Shown here: positions 18,846 through 28,454 of the stretch, piece after piece
How positions within the stretch are numbered: the stretch's first letter is position 1
Layout of the letters: each line of letters opens with the position of its first letter
DNA from: Synechococcus sp. C9
GTDB lineage: Bacteria; Cyanobacteriota; Cyanobacteriia; Gloeomargaritales; Gloeomargaritaceae
Length of the DNA: 64,000 nucleotides
Assembly (NCBI RefSeq): GCF_022984075.1
Contig: NZ_JALAAD010000001.1
Coordinates: 496,001 to 560,000 of the forward strand
Direction: 5' to 3'
The notes under the pieces: model-generated
Databases searched by the model: none
What the model saw: only the letters and a program-made list of their open reading frames with translations
Told to the model about the DNA's origin: nothing
Translations under genes and position numbers: made by a program

Positions 18846-20705
18846 TTAACAAATTTTATCATCACTTTCATCCATTTGCTCATTAGTAAACTCCTGTACC
18901 CGAAATTGATTTACTCCTTGATTGACTACCTTAGCAATCGTTGCACTTAAATTATCAAAGTAGGCAGACAATTTGTTCTGAAACTCCAGATTTAAAGTAA
19001 TCAGTTCTTGCATCTTATTAATGCTCCTGATAATTTCTTGCTGATTCAAACTAGAAGCTTCGACAACACTTTGATTTACGCTTTCAAGTCGAGCGAGTAG
19101 TTGGTTATATGTTTCCTGGTTATCTCGGCTAAGGGTCATCAAAACCCCTAGGTTATCAATAATGCTTGTGATTTTTCCCTGATTCAAATTAGAAGCTTCA
19201 ATAATGCTGTGATCTATACTTTCAAGTCGAGCGAGTAGTTGGTTATATGTTTCCTGGTTATCTCGGCTAAGAGTCATCAAACCCCCTAGATTATCAATAA
19301 CGCTTGTGATTTTTTCCTGATTCAAATTAGAAGCTTCAACAACACTTTGATTTACGCTTTCAAGGCGGGCAAGTAGTTGGCTATATGTTTCCTGGTTATC
19401 TCGGCTAAGAGTCATCAAACCCCCTAGATTATCAATAACGCTTGTGATTTTTTCCTGATTCAAATTAGAAGCTTCAACAACACTTTGATTTACGCTTTCA
19501 AGTCGAGCAAGTAGTTGATTATATGTTTCCTGGTTATCTCGGATAAGAGTCATCAAAACCCCTAGGTTATCAATAATACTTGTGATTTTTTCCTGATTCA
19601 AATTAGAAGCTTCAACAACACTTTGATTTACGCTTTCAAGACTATTAGGTAGTTGTCCAAGAATTGCCAGAATGTGATCTAGTACATTAGTGATATTACC
19701 GAATTGCTCAGCGATCCTTTGCAAATTGATTTGTGTCTGACTAGCTTTATCTACAGCTTGAATGAGTTGTGAGAGTTGTCTTACAGACCTACTGAACTGT
19801 TCGGAAAGAACGATTTCTTGTAGAGAACTAACAGCAAGTTCAAAAGTCTGTGAGCTACGTATAAAAGTTCCGCTGACACTGTCAAATCTCATGAATATAT
19901 TATTGGCAAGTTCTACATTTGCTTGATTCATTTGTCTAAGTTGTGCCATTTCCCGCTCAAGCGGTCTTTCGATTGCATCCCTCACAGTTACCTGAAAATT
20001 ATCCAAAAAAATTCTAAAGTTATCTGAAATTGATTGAATTAGTCGTCCCGTAGGATTTTGTCTCTGACCCGCTAGTTTATCAAGGCGAAATTCTAATTCT
20101 GATAAAAGATATTGCTTTGCCAAATCGGTATTCAAGAATGAGTTCGCTAGGGTAACCAATATTCCTAATACCAAGCAGAAAAAGCTAGATACAAAAGCAA
20201 CTGCCATACCCTCTAAGGGCTGTTTAAGTCGTTCAATCAAATCTGTTACAGAAATAGTAGTCGTTGTCGAACTATCTATTTCCATAAGACCACTGGCAAC
20301 ACTACTAAGATTCATAGTAATTCCTAGAAATGTTCCTAATAGACCAATAGCAACTAGTAAGTTTGGGGTAATTCGGGTAAGATGCTCTGCTTTCTCTAGT
20401 GTTAACTTTCGGAAGAGTTTTTCACCAGTAAAGTTATACATTACTAAGGCAACTGTGTTAACATTGTCTAACTCTTCTGCCGAAAGGTTCATGATACTCT
20501 CCCGTAAACTGCGAATGAGTTTTGGGGCTTGAGCACTAAAAGAATCAACAGTCGATGCCCATCGGATAAGGTCTATCAACCTTCGATACAATAACCATCT
20601 TAAAACAAAACTAATTAAAGCAATTACTAACCCTATTCCTAGGAATATCTTCAGTAAGAATGATCTGTCAATATATTCGGTAATTAAACTTATCAGATTA
20701 TCCAT
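18846..20705 (-). CDS. MotA/ExbB/ZorA-like membrane protein with tandem-repeat coiled tail
   Basis: A 619-residue protein from the ATG at 20705, which overlaps the tubulin-like gene stop in ATGGATAA; an in-frame start 39 bp upstream is less likely. Predicted helices lie at about 15-40, 115-140 (with the ExbB/MotA/ZorA signature LLVAIGLLGTFLGI) and 167-190. The remaining 430 residues are a predicted cytoplasmic helical tail. It contains four near-identical 46-residue repeats (ESVNQSVVEASNLNQEK ... RDNQETYNQLLAR) and a degenerate fifth. ZorA of Zorya defence likewise has a stator core plus a long tail. Partner: the OmpA-like protein downstream. Confidence 0.88.
   Translation of the reverse strand: MDNLISLITEYIDRSFLLKIFLGIGLVIALISFVLRWLLYRRLIDLIRWASTVDSFSAQAPKLIRSLRESIMNLSAEELDNVNTVALVMYNFTGEKLFRKLTLEKAEHLTRITPNLLVAIGLLGTFLGITMNLSSVASGLMEIDSSTTTTISVTDLIERLKQPLEGMAVAFVSSFFCLVLGILVTLANSFLNTDLAKQYLLSELEFRLDKLAGQRQNPTGRLIQSISDNFRIFLDNFQVTVRDAIERPLEREMAQLRQMNQANVELANNIFMRFDSVSGTFIRSSQTFELAVSSLQEIVLSEQFSRSVRQLSQLIQAVDKASQTQINLQRIAEQFGNITNVLDHILAILGQLPNSLESVNQSVVEASNLNQEKITSIIDNLGVLMTLIRDNQETYNQLLARLESVNQSVVEASNLNQEKITSVIDNLGGLMTLSRDNQETYSQLLARLESVNQSVVEASNLNQEKITSVIDNLGGLMTLSRDNQETYNQLLARLESIDHSIIEASNLNQGKITSIIDNLGVLMTLSRDNQETYNQLLARLESVNQSVVEASSLNQQEIIRSINKMQELITLNLEFQNKLSAYFDNLSATIAKVVNQGVNQFRVQEFTNEQMDESDDKIC
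19078..19640 (-). repeat. Tandem 138-bp coding repeat within the MotA/ZorA-like tail
   Basis: The unit boundary ACGCTTTCAAGTCGAGC (plus strand) recurs at about 19078, 19216, 19354, 19492 and 19630, an exact 138-bp (46-codon) period. The copies are nearly identical in DNA, indicating recent expansion by slippage or unequal recombination. Whole-codon periodicity means copy number can change tail length without breaking the frame. Confidence 0.93.
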
Positions 20706-23700
20706 TATTTTCTTCCACAGGTACAGGCAAAACTGCTTGATCACCAGATAAAACTGATTGATTATGTGGTTCTACAAGGCTATCTATTTCGTCAATTAAT
20801 TCTTCAAGAATACCTCTATGAGCCCTCGATCCTAGGTTTTCAATAGTCGTACCTGCAAAGATTTTTACCAAGGAAAAGTTTATGTGCTCAGAAGGATAAG
20901 CACGCATCTCGTTAATCAGGGTTTCAATTCGAGGACGGTATTCACCATACCACTTTTGCGGATTATGCCTTAGATGATCAATTTTTTCCTCTAGCTTCCG
21001 ATTCATAAAATCCACAGGTGTTTTATATTGAGTACGTTGTTGTTGTGCTTGCCATGCCACCTCACTGAGCTTATCAATTATAAATAACCAGTCTGACCCT
21101 AAAAACATAGGTTCACTAGAGTCTCTAAGCCAGAGTACATCATCACCTCTCAATTGGAGGATTCCGAGACCTAGGCATTTACAGAATAACTCTCTAATTC
21201 TTTGAATAATTTCAGGGGCTACAGGTAAAATATCTGTAAAGAATAGGGCTGGTCTGTTGTGGTCACTACTTTGACCTGTTCTGCGGGTGTGCAACAAGAA
21301 TTCTCCTCTTTCTGCGCGATTGTTGTATGCGATTTTGATATTGTTTAGACCATTAATTATCCGTAGTGGAAAGCCAGCATACTCAGTCATAAAAATAATT
21401 TGATGTTTTTCGGAATCTGGTAAGTTAACAATCTGGGCATTCGCTTGAATTCCCATTTCTCTCAGTAAATTCTCAAACTGCTCTACATTAGGATCATTTC
21501 CAGGGGGCTGATGATAGGCAATGAACATTGTTAGCTTGTTACCTCCATCGCTAAAGTGACCGTCTGTAAGATTCAATGGGAGAAGAGGCTCCGACTGATT
21601 CCTGAGAACATCCAGATAAGCTCTTAACTGATCATTAGTTCCCTTTTTGATAAACCGCTCAATAGCTGATCCTCTAAGGGTGTCTGCAACATCTGAAATA
21701 GACTTATCAACCACTTGATTAATTGCCCTAGAAATTTCCTCAAAGTTAGAACCATAAAAGTTAGAATCATATAAGCTAGGATTAGATTTATCTCTCGCTA
21801 CGTTTTCAATTATGTGCGTAGAAATTTGACCTAACTTAACACGGTGCTCCGCCGTAGTCCTACCTAACGTATTAGTAATGACATTGTTGATATCCTCAGG
21901 ACTAATAATTGCCGTACCAATCCTCTCTTCTACATTCAATTCTTCTAGTCTTCTCCCCAATTCCTCAAATTCTAGGATAGCCCTTTGAATAGAGTCCTTA
22001 AGTTGGCTCATATCCCTAATTTTGTGACTGATAAACTCAATCAATTGCTCTACTGCCAAGTTTACTTGACGGGTTAGTTGCCACTGGTAGTTTTGTTCTG
22101 CTAAGTTCCGAACTTGACGCACTGCCACCTGAAAACTACTCTGAATTCCTCGCACTTTCCCAAAGGGCCACCAGCGGCTTTGTATAATTTGCACCTCCCT
22201 CTGCATTTGATCAATAATTTTCTCAAGCTCTTCGTCAACATTCTCAGGTCGATCAGGTTCTTTTGCAATACGAATTTGTTCCAGGTTGGTTTTCATCGCA
22301 TGGAGCCAGATTAGGGCGTTATCGACACAGAAAAATTGATGATCCGGCTGTAGAATTTTTTCCAAAAAATTGTTAATGCTTTCCTCTATACTCCTAACTA
22401 ATTCCGGAGTTTGTTCAACTATTACAGTAAGCCAAGTTCCTCGTTCAGTGGTTTTTTCTGAAAGCCGCAGGTTATTTAACAAATCCCTGAATCTTCCAAG
22501 TAACTCCATTTTCAACGTATCGCAATCTGCACTAGATTCAGCCTGGCGAATATGTTGTTGCTGTACCTCAAACCATGACCTTAGTTTACTACCGACTGTT
22601 TGCCCATCAATTTGAACTTCTTTAAGCCGGTTTTCCAATACTTGTTTTAGGTTCTCGGTTTCCCAACCAGCCTGTCTGAAATAAACTGTTTGCATTTGAG
22701 TGATTGTCGGGGCTTGAACCAACCCAGTTTTCCAAAATTGGAGAACATCAAGCTTAATTTTATTACTAGCTAGTTTACAAATTTTATCTTGAGGAAAATA
22801 AATACTAGCCAGTCCAGCAGTCATGTAACGTTGCCGGTTTGGACGTGGATGCTTATCATACTCTTCGGCAGCGTCAATAGTGCGTAAATTATCACGTGCA
22901 GAAATAGCAGCGTCAGCCAGAACATTACTTGTAACAAACATACAAATTTTTTGGGCAATAGTATTAAAGATTTTACCTTTGGCATTCGGATCAGTAGGAG
23001 GAATAACAAACTTATGGCTAGGGGTTGAGTTAGAGATTAAGTAAACATAATCATAGGGAGGTCGAGACTCACTTAGCGGCAGACTATTTGGGTACTGAGC
23101 GTCAAAATTTGTGCCTTTGCGAGTGTAGTAATCTAACTCCTTTAGAGCTGCGTAGCAATTAGCCTTAACGACATCATGATCCCCATAAAGGTCGGCACTA
23201 ATAACAAAGTAGGCATGTGTTTCAAGATCAGGGGCATTTTCTGCAAACATTTGCCGGAGTATGTATGCAATGTCCAAAAAAATGCCACTGCCCGTTCCTC
23301 CACACAAAGAACCAGCCACAAAAACTCTCAGACCAGGTCTCACTTCAATGCCACGAGCAATTAGGGATGCATGATTAGCACCAACAACCTGACCATAGGC
23401 TAAATTCAGTGCCCCCCTAATTTTTTCATAATTTTTGAAGAGTGCAAAACGACCTACTGCCCGTACTGCTCCTGCTCCGTGCTCAATAGTATTCAAATTC
23501 CTTACCAATTCGCCAGGAAACCACTCCAGAATATTCCTATCAGGATTGTTGATGTTGGGATCAGTTTGGTATCGATTGTAGTTTTCCTTAAACTCATTTA
23601 CTTCACTGGTAGATACACGAATATGTACTTCCTCAGGAGGCTTAAACGCAATAGATTGTCCACGATGGTCAGGAATTGTGGGACTGCGGTCTGTATCAAT

Positions 23701-23874
23701 TTGTACAAAACTAATAATTGGTAACTGATCAAGCGAACCAAATTCTTCAACAATAATTCTTCGCACTCGAATCAAAACTTCCCGTCCGGTTCCTCCTAGA
23801 CCCACGCATATTGTCGGTGTAATGTTCCGTGCTTTCTCTCTGTCACGCTGGCTGGAAAATTCTGTAGAAACCAT
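20698..23874 (-). CDS. Large tubulin/FtsZ-like GTPase (Tubulin_2 type)
   Basis: A 1058-residue protein with a perfect GGAGG ribosome-binding site ahead of the ATG at 23874. It opens with TPTICVGLGGTGREVLIRVRR (residues about 20-38) and carries the tubulin signature loop in VAGSLCGGTGSGIFLDIAYIL (GGTGSG at about 192-197), the GTP phosphate-binding motif of the tubulin/FtsZ superfamily. This matches the long bacterial tubulin-like family (Pfam Tubulin_2) rather than cell-division FtsZ, which is about 400 residues. The C-terminal 700 residues are mostly helical and unassigned. By family knowledge these occur with vWA and OmpA-type genes; the same neighbours are present here. Confidence 0.9.
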   Translation of the reverse strand: MVSTEFSSQRDREKARNITPTICVGLGGTGREVLIRVRRIIVEEFGSLDQLPIISFVQIDTDRSPTIPDHRGQSIAFKPPEEVHIRVSTSEVNEFKENYNRYQTDPNINNPDRNILEWFPGELVRNLNTIEHGAGAVRAVGRFALFKNYEKIRGALNLAYGQVVGANHASLIARGIEVRPGLRVFVAGSLCGGTGSGIFLDIAYILRQMFAENAPDLETHAYFVISADLYGDHDVVKANCYAALKELDYYTRKGTNFDAQYPNSLPLSESRPPYDYVYLISNSTPSHKFVIPPTDPNAKGKIFNTIAQKICMFVTSNVLADAAISARDNLRTIDAAEEYDKHPRPNRQRYMTAGLASIYFPQDKICKLASNKIKLDVLQFWKTGLVQAPTITQMQTVYFRQAGWETENLKQVLENRLKEVQIDGQTVGSKLRSWFEVQQQHIRQAESSADCDTLKMELLGRFRDLLNNLRLSEKTTERGTWLTVIVEQTPELVRSIEESINNFLEKILQPDHQFFCVDNALIWLHAMKTNLEQIRIAKEPDRPENVDEELEKIIDQMQREVQIIQSRWWPFGKVRGIQSSFQVAVRQVRNLAEQNYQWQLTRQVNLAVEQLIEFISHKIRDMSQLKDSIQRAILEFEELGRRLEELNVEERIGTAIISPEDINNVITNTLGRTTAEHRVKLGQISTHIIENVARDKSNPSLYDSNFYGSNFEEISRAINQVVDKSISDVADTLRGSAIERFIKKGTNDQLRAYLDVLRNQSEPLLPLNLTDGHFSDGGNKLTMFIAYHQPPGNDPNVEQFENLLREMGIQANAQIVNLPDSEKHQIIFMTEYAGFPLRIINGLNNIKIAYNNRAERGEFLLHTRRTGQSSDHNRPALFFTDILPVAPEIIQRIRELFCKCLGLGILQLRGDDVLWLRDSSEPMFLGSDWLFIIDKLSEVAWQAQQQRTQYKTPVDFMNRKLEEKIDHLRHNPQKWYGEYRPRIETLINEMRAYPSEHINFSLVKIFAGTTIENLGSRAHRGILEELIDEIDSLVEPHNQSVLSGDQAVLPVPVEENNG

Positions 23875-23962
23875 TAAAATTTCCTCCTTCTATAACTTAA
23901 CGCAGTGAATCGGGGGCAAACACAATAGGTGTAGAGTAGCAGTACACAATCGGTTACATCAC

Positions 23963-25027
23963 TCAAACCAATATACTAATGGTCACAGTTTTGTAATCAA
24001 GTGTTACAAACCGATTCTTCTTACTTATCCTAAGAGGATTGACTAAGTGAGTCCCATTATACCTAAGATCAGGAGTGAGTGCATAGATTTTTAGGGTCTG
24101 GTTGCAACGCTCAAGATAACCAACTGCTTGTGAACCAGGTAAATCTACATAATAGAATGTCCCTGGAACTGAACCACCTAAGCCAATTTTTTGACCATGT
24201 TTGAGAGCAAAGGTGTAGTCCTGATCATTGATTTGTAATGTTATTTTCCAGGGGATTTTTCGGCGTAACCAATGCATTAAGCTCCAAGAACTGCCACCTA
24301 GAACTGCAAGTCCCAGAAAGCTTCCTAGTAGAATTTGCCACCAAAGTTGTCCCCACAAATAGCTATTGACTAAGCAAACTTCACCACCACCTGGCTTTGG
24401 GGTACAAAACTCCTGGAGAGTGGGTTGAATGTCCACGACTGTAAGCCGGAAGTTACCGGGCTGAATGCTCCTTTGGGTCATGGGTAAGGCTTCCATCCAC
24501 TTGGTTCGCTCTATGGCTGTAGGACTGTCCTTTAGACCACAGGAACTCGTCGGAGCCTCAACCCATTGATTAGCTTCACCCTGAGGAAGGTTCAGAGGTG
24601 CATCTGTCAACCAAATCACCGACTGGGCTTTGATGGGGGATTGCGCCTGTAACCGGTTTTGATTCTGTTGGGCAAGATACCGATAGACGTAGAGTTCAGC
24701 ACATTGAATATCAGTTCCTTGCTCTGTCCCAGGGTTTTGGGGAATGGCTTGCAGGATTTGAGGGATGTCATTTACCCCTTTGTAATCGAAAGAAACTGGT
24801 TTTTGTGTTGTGGTCGCAAAAGAGATAATATGTAATGTATCGCCCTTGACAAGACTTTTCTCAACAATTTGTCTCAGGTGTAAGCGTCCTGGATCGTTCA
24901 GTCCAACACTTTCCGTTAAGTCAATAGCTAAAACTACGTCTCGTCCACCCCAACGTGCAATCCAGCCTAAAGCAGTCTGTTGTAAGGGGGAAAGGGAACG
25001 GTTCCCAGGAACAGTTAGGGCAGTCAT
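23963..25027 (-). CDS. vWA-domain membrane protein, first gene of the tubulin-like island
   Basis: A 354-residue protein from the ATG at 25027; a TTG 36 bp upstream is possible. The vWA domain covers about residues 28-200, with a MIDAS-type DLTES at 36-40, a Thr in QGTDI near 105 and Asp in IWLTDAP near 142, so metal binding looks intact. One transmembrane helix is predicted near 226-252 (QLWWQILLGSFLGLAVLGGSSW). About 100 C-terminal residues follow and probably form a small beta-rich domain. It lies 88 bp upstream of the tubulin-like gene and is likely its co-transcribed adaptor. No signal peptide is seen, so the side of the membrane is uncertain. Confidence 0.87.
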   Translation of the reverse strand: MTALTVPGNRSLSPLQQTALGWIARWGGRDVVLAIDLTESVGLNDPGRLHLRQIVEKSLVKGDTLHIISFATTTQKPVSFDYKGVNDIPQILQAIPQNPGTEQGTDIQCAELYVYRYLAQQNQNRLQAQSPIKAQSVIWLTDAPLNLPQGEANQWVEAPTSSCGLKDSPTAIERTKWMEALPMTQRSIQPGNFRLTVVDIQPTLQEFCTPKPGGGEVCLVNSYLWGQLWWQILLGSFLGLAVLGGSSWSLMHWLRRKIPWKITLQINDQDYTFALKHGQKIGLGGSVPGTFYYVDLPGSQAVGYLERCNQTLKIYALTPDLRYNGTHLVNPLRISKKNRFVTLDYKTVTISILV

Positions 25028-25063
25028 GCGATGCGTGTAAGTATTGAGTCCGACTGCCTGCAA

Positions 25064-25502
25064 TTGTAGACACTAATTCTGATGGGTGCAAAGAGTAATT
25101 GTTAAGGTAAGGGTAACGCCACTCCGTTTACTACCATAGCAGTTCTAAATGAATTTATGAATTTAGAATATCGGTCGCAGGAGCACTGCCCTTGTCCTTG
25201 GTTCTGGAAAATTTTTGTTTGTAAATCAAGTAAGATTGCTATACAGTAATCCTAAATAAGAATGGAACAGGGGTCGCAGGGGCACCGCCCCCATAAAAGA
25301 AGCACCTGCGGTGTATGGTTCTGGAAAATTTCTGTATGCCTACGGCACACAAGCTATAGCTAGGTAGGTTAAGGTTGTCGCCTTAAGATTCTGGGAAACC
25401 AATGTGGGGCTACGCCCAGCGACCCATATCATGTCAACCTTTGTATGCTTAGCTATAACGTTAATCAAGTAGGATAGCTATATAAATAAAAAAATATAAA
25501 AA
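25064..25502. repeat. Cluster of miniature repeats, no gene
   Basis: A 439-bp gap with at least three repeat modules: GGTCGCAGGAGCAC...CTTGGTTCTGG (25173-25210); GGGGTCGCAGGGGCACCG...TATGGTTCTGG (25267-25327), where about 20 bp (AAAAGAAGCACCTGCGGTG) interrupts the usual spacer; and an inverted one, ATTCTGGGAAACC...GCCCAGCGACCC (25378-25425). Ends AGTAATCCTAAATAAGAATG (25245) and AAGTAGGATAGCTAT (25467) bracket the inner two. The gap marks the right border of the AT-rich island. Confidence 0.65.
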
Positions 25503-26942
25503 TTACCTACGTCCGCTGAGCGGTTGTTGGTTATAGACCGCTTGAGCTGCCAATTTACCCAAGTAGGCACCCGTGCAGACTTTCCGTTCCTCAATGCGCC
25601 CGACGGTGGCCGCCAAGCCCGGAAATCCCGCCGCCCCGCCAATGACCGCAAAATTCTCCAGTCGTGTCAGGGAACTGCCCACCCCATAGCGAAAGGTGAC
25701 CGTAGGGGGCAAAGGATGCGGCCAACCGGGAATCCCACCCCGGGCGTCAAAGGCATAGCGAAATTCCCCAATCGCCTCCCCCGGCGGCACCCCCCCGGCC
25801 AGGATTTGCTCCACATCCAGGGGGGCCAGGACTTCCGTTATGGTGACCAAATGCCGCACATAAATTTCCAAAGGCGGGAACACCTCCACCTGCTGCGCTT
25901 CCGGGAACCGTCGGAACCAGGTTTGCAGATGGCGCAACTCCTGGAGCATGAAGGGCGTGGGCTGGCGATGGTTGCGGATTAAGTGTTCCACCTCGCGAGT
26001 GGGCAGTTGGAACAGTAAGCCATTAAAGGACAGACGCTCCGAGCCAATTGCCGCCACATTCCCCCGATCCAAAAAAACGGGCGACCCCAGGCGCAAGGGC
26101 ATCCCCCGAAACCGATGGTAGGCCGCCCCCAGCGCTGTGCTGTAGATGTCCGCATAATCCCCCTGCACCTGCATCGGCACGTGGAAATTGCGGAGCAAAA
26201 AGTCCGCATCCGCTGGGGTATTCTCCCGCCGGATTTGCTGGCGTAATTCCTGCATCAACAGGGGATTCTGTAAAATCCGTGCCTCAATGGCCGCCAACTG
26301 AGCCAAACTGAGGGGTGCCAGTTCAAACACCGGTGAGACCGCCAAGGTCACCCCCGGCAACCCCACCCCAGCAAACCCCTTTTCGTAGCGCAATCCCGCC
26401 TTTTGCGCCAGTTCCGCCTCCGGGCTGGCATCAATGACCACCGCCGCCTGGAACTGCCCCTGGGCATGGGTTAACCGCACCACCCGCTGGCCTTGCACCT
26501 GGGGCGTTAACTGGGTTTGGTGCAGTAATTCCACCCCCGCCTCCTGGAGCAAGGTGCGCATCGCCCAATCCATCGCCCCTGGGTTGGCGGCAATCCGTTC
26601 CACCTGGGAAGCCGTTAACAGCTCCTGATAAAACCCACAGGCAGGGGGATGGCCCCGCATCTGATTCCGGTCCAGGTAGGCCAACCCACCCCGGGTCCAC
26701 ACCCCGCCCACCCACGCCCATTCCGGTTGGGGGCGCACCAACAGCACCGAGCCATTGCCCTGTAGTCCCCGTCCCGCCTGGATCGCCGCCGCCACCCCCG
26801 CCGGTTCGTCCCCATAGACCAGCACATCCACCGGGGTCACGGGCAGTTCCGGATGGGAACGGGGTTGTTGTTGCCAGACCCACCCCAGCAACCCCAGACA
26901 TAACCCGAGGGTGAAAATTCTAATCCCCGCCGATGACCACAT
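25503..26942 (-). CDS. FAD-dependent oxidoreductase, membrane-anchored or exported
   Basis: A 479-residue flavoprotein. The N-terminal hydrophobic stretch IFTLGLCLGLLGWVW is a signal peptide or anchor. The dinucleotide-binding region VDVLVYGDEPAGVAAAIQAGRG follows, then WVGGVWTRGGLAYLD, resembling the FAD_oxidored (PF12831) group. The C-terminal FAD contact region resembles VIGGAAGFPGLAATVGRIEE. Substrate is unknown. Its start overlaps the 3' end of tldD by 23 bp, so the two are likely translated from one message. Confidence 0.82.
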   Translation of the reverse strand: MWSSAGIRIFTLGLCLGLLGWVWQQQPRSHPELPVTPVDVLVYGDEPAGVAAAIQAGRGLQGNGSVLLVRPQPEWAWVGGVWTRGGLAYLDRNQMRGHPPACGFYQELLTASQVERIAANPGAMDWAMRTLLQEAGVELLHQTQLTPQVQGQRVVRLTHAQGQFQAAVVIDASPEAELAQKAGLRYEKGFAGVGLPGVTLAVSPVFELAPLSLAQLAAIEARILQNPLLMQELRQQIRRENTPADADFLLRNFHVPMQVQGDYADIYSTALGAAYHRFRGMPLRLGSPVFLDRGNVAAIGSERLSFNGLLFQLPTREVEHLIRNHRQPTPFMLQELRHLQTWFRRFPEAQQVEVFPPLEIYVRHLVTITEVLAPLDVEQILAGGVPPGEAIGEFRYAFDARGGIPGWPHPLPPTVTFRYGVGSSLTRLENFAVIGGAAGFPGLAATVGRIEERKVCTGAYLGKLAAQAVYNQQPLSGRR

Positions 26943-28308
26943 CCCGAATCAGCAAACTGGGCCCGCCACACCCCACCGGCAGACCGTTTTGCCCCCCCTT
27001 GCCACAGCCGCCCGATTCATCCCAAGCCAAATCCTTGCCAATCCCCTCGATCTGCGCCAGGGTTTGGAACACATTGCCCGTCAGGGTGACATCCCGCACC
27101 GGCTCCGCCAATTCCCCCCGCCGCACCCGCCACGCCTCCCCCGCCGTAAACGTAAACATTTCCCCGTTGGTCATCCCCCCCAACCAATTGCGGGCGTAAA
27201 TCCCCTCCCCCAACCCCGCCAACAAATCCGCCAGGGAAGCCGTCCCCGGGGCAATCCAAGTATTGGTCATCCGCACCAACGGCGAGTAATGGTAATTCAA
27301 ACAGCGAGCATTGCCCGTTGGTGGTTCCCCCAATTTCCCCGCCGTCTCCCGGGAATGTAACCGCCCCGTCAGCACCCCATCCGTAATTAATTGAGTCATG
27401 CCAGCGGGCACCCCCTCGTCATCATAGGCATAACTCCCCCGATGCCCCGGCACCGCCGCCCCGTCCCAAATCTGCAACTCCGGTGGCCCAAACCGCCGCC
27501 CCAGGCTCATCACCTCCAACATATCGGGATTTTCGTAGAGCATATCCGCCTCCGACAGATGACCGAACGCCTCATGCACAAACAACCCAGTCAAAATCGG
27601 GTCAATCACCACCCGGTACACCCCGCCCGCCACCTTGGGCAAGGACAACGCCCGCACCGCCCGTTCCGCCGCCCCCCGCACCTGGGCATCCAACCCCAGC
27701 AAATCCCCATAATCCCGGCGAGAACCCGTCGTCTCCCGCCCCACTTGCACCATCCCCTCCCCCGTCGCCGTCGCACTAAACCGCATTTCCATATCCACCC
27801 AGGACTGGTCAATCCACGTCCCCTCCGAAGTCGCCAACAGCACCCGATGCGCCGCATCCCCATAGCGCACCGTCGTGGTGGTAATTTTGTCCGACACGGA
27901 ATGCAGTACCTCCTGGTAATGGGCACAGAGGGCTTTTTTCTCCGCCAGGGGCACACGTTGCGGGTCAATGCCGGTGATCTCAGTCCGGCAGGTCGCCTGC
28001 ACAGGGGCAACGGGAGCAAGCTGGGTCACCTCCGTCCCTACCGCCTTAGCCGCCGCAATGGCGTACTGCACTTGTTCCGCCAAAGTGTCCAGGGCATCAA
28101 AACTGGTAAACCCCCAGCCCCCCCGGTGACACGCCCGCACCTGCCCGCCAATCGCTACCCGTTCCCCCAGGGCTTCGATGCGCCGATTCCGCAGAACCAT
28201 ATCCGTGCTTTGAATGGTTTCCAACCGAATACTCAAAAAATCCACCTGCCCTTGGTACTGTGCCAGGGTGTCAGCGAGCAGGGAGCGATAGTCCGGTAGA
28301 TGCGTCAT
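26920..28308 (-). CDS. tldD: TldD metallopeptidase subunit
   Basis: TldD of the TldD/PmbA(TldE) zinc protease pair, 462 residues. The zinc-binding HExxxH motif is present in GLFVHEAFGHLSEADML, and the C-terminal segment GGCGKGGQNGLPVGCGGPSLLIRDVVIGG is diagnostic of the family. By established knowledge TldD acts with PmbA as a heterodimer that degrades small unfolded peptides and matures some RiPPs. pmbA is not in the window. The downstream FAD-oxidoreductase gene overlaps by 23 bp, an association I cannot explain. Confidence 0.95.
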   Translation of the reverse strand: MTHLPDYRSLLADTLAQYQGQVDFLSIRLETIQSTDMVLRNRRIEALGERVAIGGQVRACHRGGWGFTSFDALDTLAEQVQYAIAAAKAVGTEVTQLAPVAPVQATCRTEITGIDPQRVPLAEKKALCAHYQEVLHSVSDKITTTTVRYGDAAHRVLLATSEGTWIDQSWVDMEMRFSATATGEGMVQVGRETTGSRRDYGDLLGLDAQVRGAAERAVRALSLPKVAGGVYRVVIDPILTGLFVHEAFGHLSEADMLYENPDMLEVMSLGRRFGPPELQIWDGAAVPGHRGSYAYDDEGVPAGMTQLITDGVLTGRLHSRETAGKLGEPPTGNARCLNYHYSPLVRMTNTWIAPGTASLADLLAGLGEGIYARNWLGGMTNGEMFTFTAGEAWRVRRGELAEPVRDVTLTGNVFQTLAQIEGIGKDLAWDESGGCGKGGQNGLPVGCGGPSLLIRDVVIGGD

Positions 28309-28454
28309 AGATGGAACATCATTGTATTTATTAGTTTATTTATTATGAGCAAAAATGGGTCGCAGCCGCCGTTTTGGTTCTCGATAGCCTGCGTGGCGTA
28401 GCCATTAATATAGGCATTCTAGCGACATAACCTGCAATGCGTACAGATAATACA

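Noticed and set aside
19078-19640. 138-bp repeats considered as CRISPR or iteron array
   Set aside because: They maintain one open frame, are contiguous without spacers and encode a 46-residue repeat.
18146-20705. Flagellar MotA/MotB
   Set aside because: No other flagellar gene is present, the organism type lacks flagella, and the long repeated tail fits ZorA-like proteins better.
20698-23874. Large GTPase as cell-division FtsZ
   Set aside because: It is more than twice FtsZ length, lacks neighbouring division genes and sits with vWA, MotA-like and OmpA-like genes; only the GTP-binding signature is shared.
18146-25027. A complete Zorya system
   Set aside because: No ZorC, ZorD helicase/nuclease or ZorE gene is found beside the ZorA/ZorB-like pair; only the motor half is shared.
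27391-28299. Long open frame (302 codons) on the plus strand
   Set aside because: It is antisense to tldD, rich in Pro/His/Arg as expected from reading GC-rich codons backwards, and has no recognisable domain.
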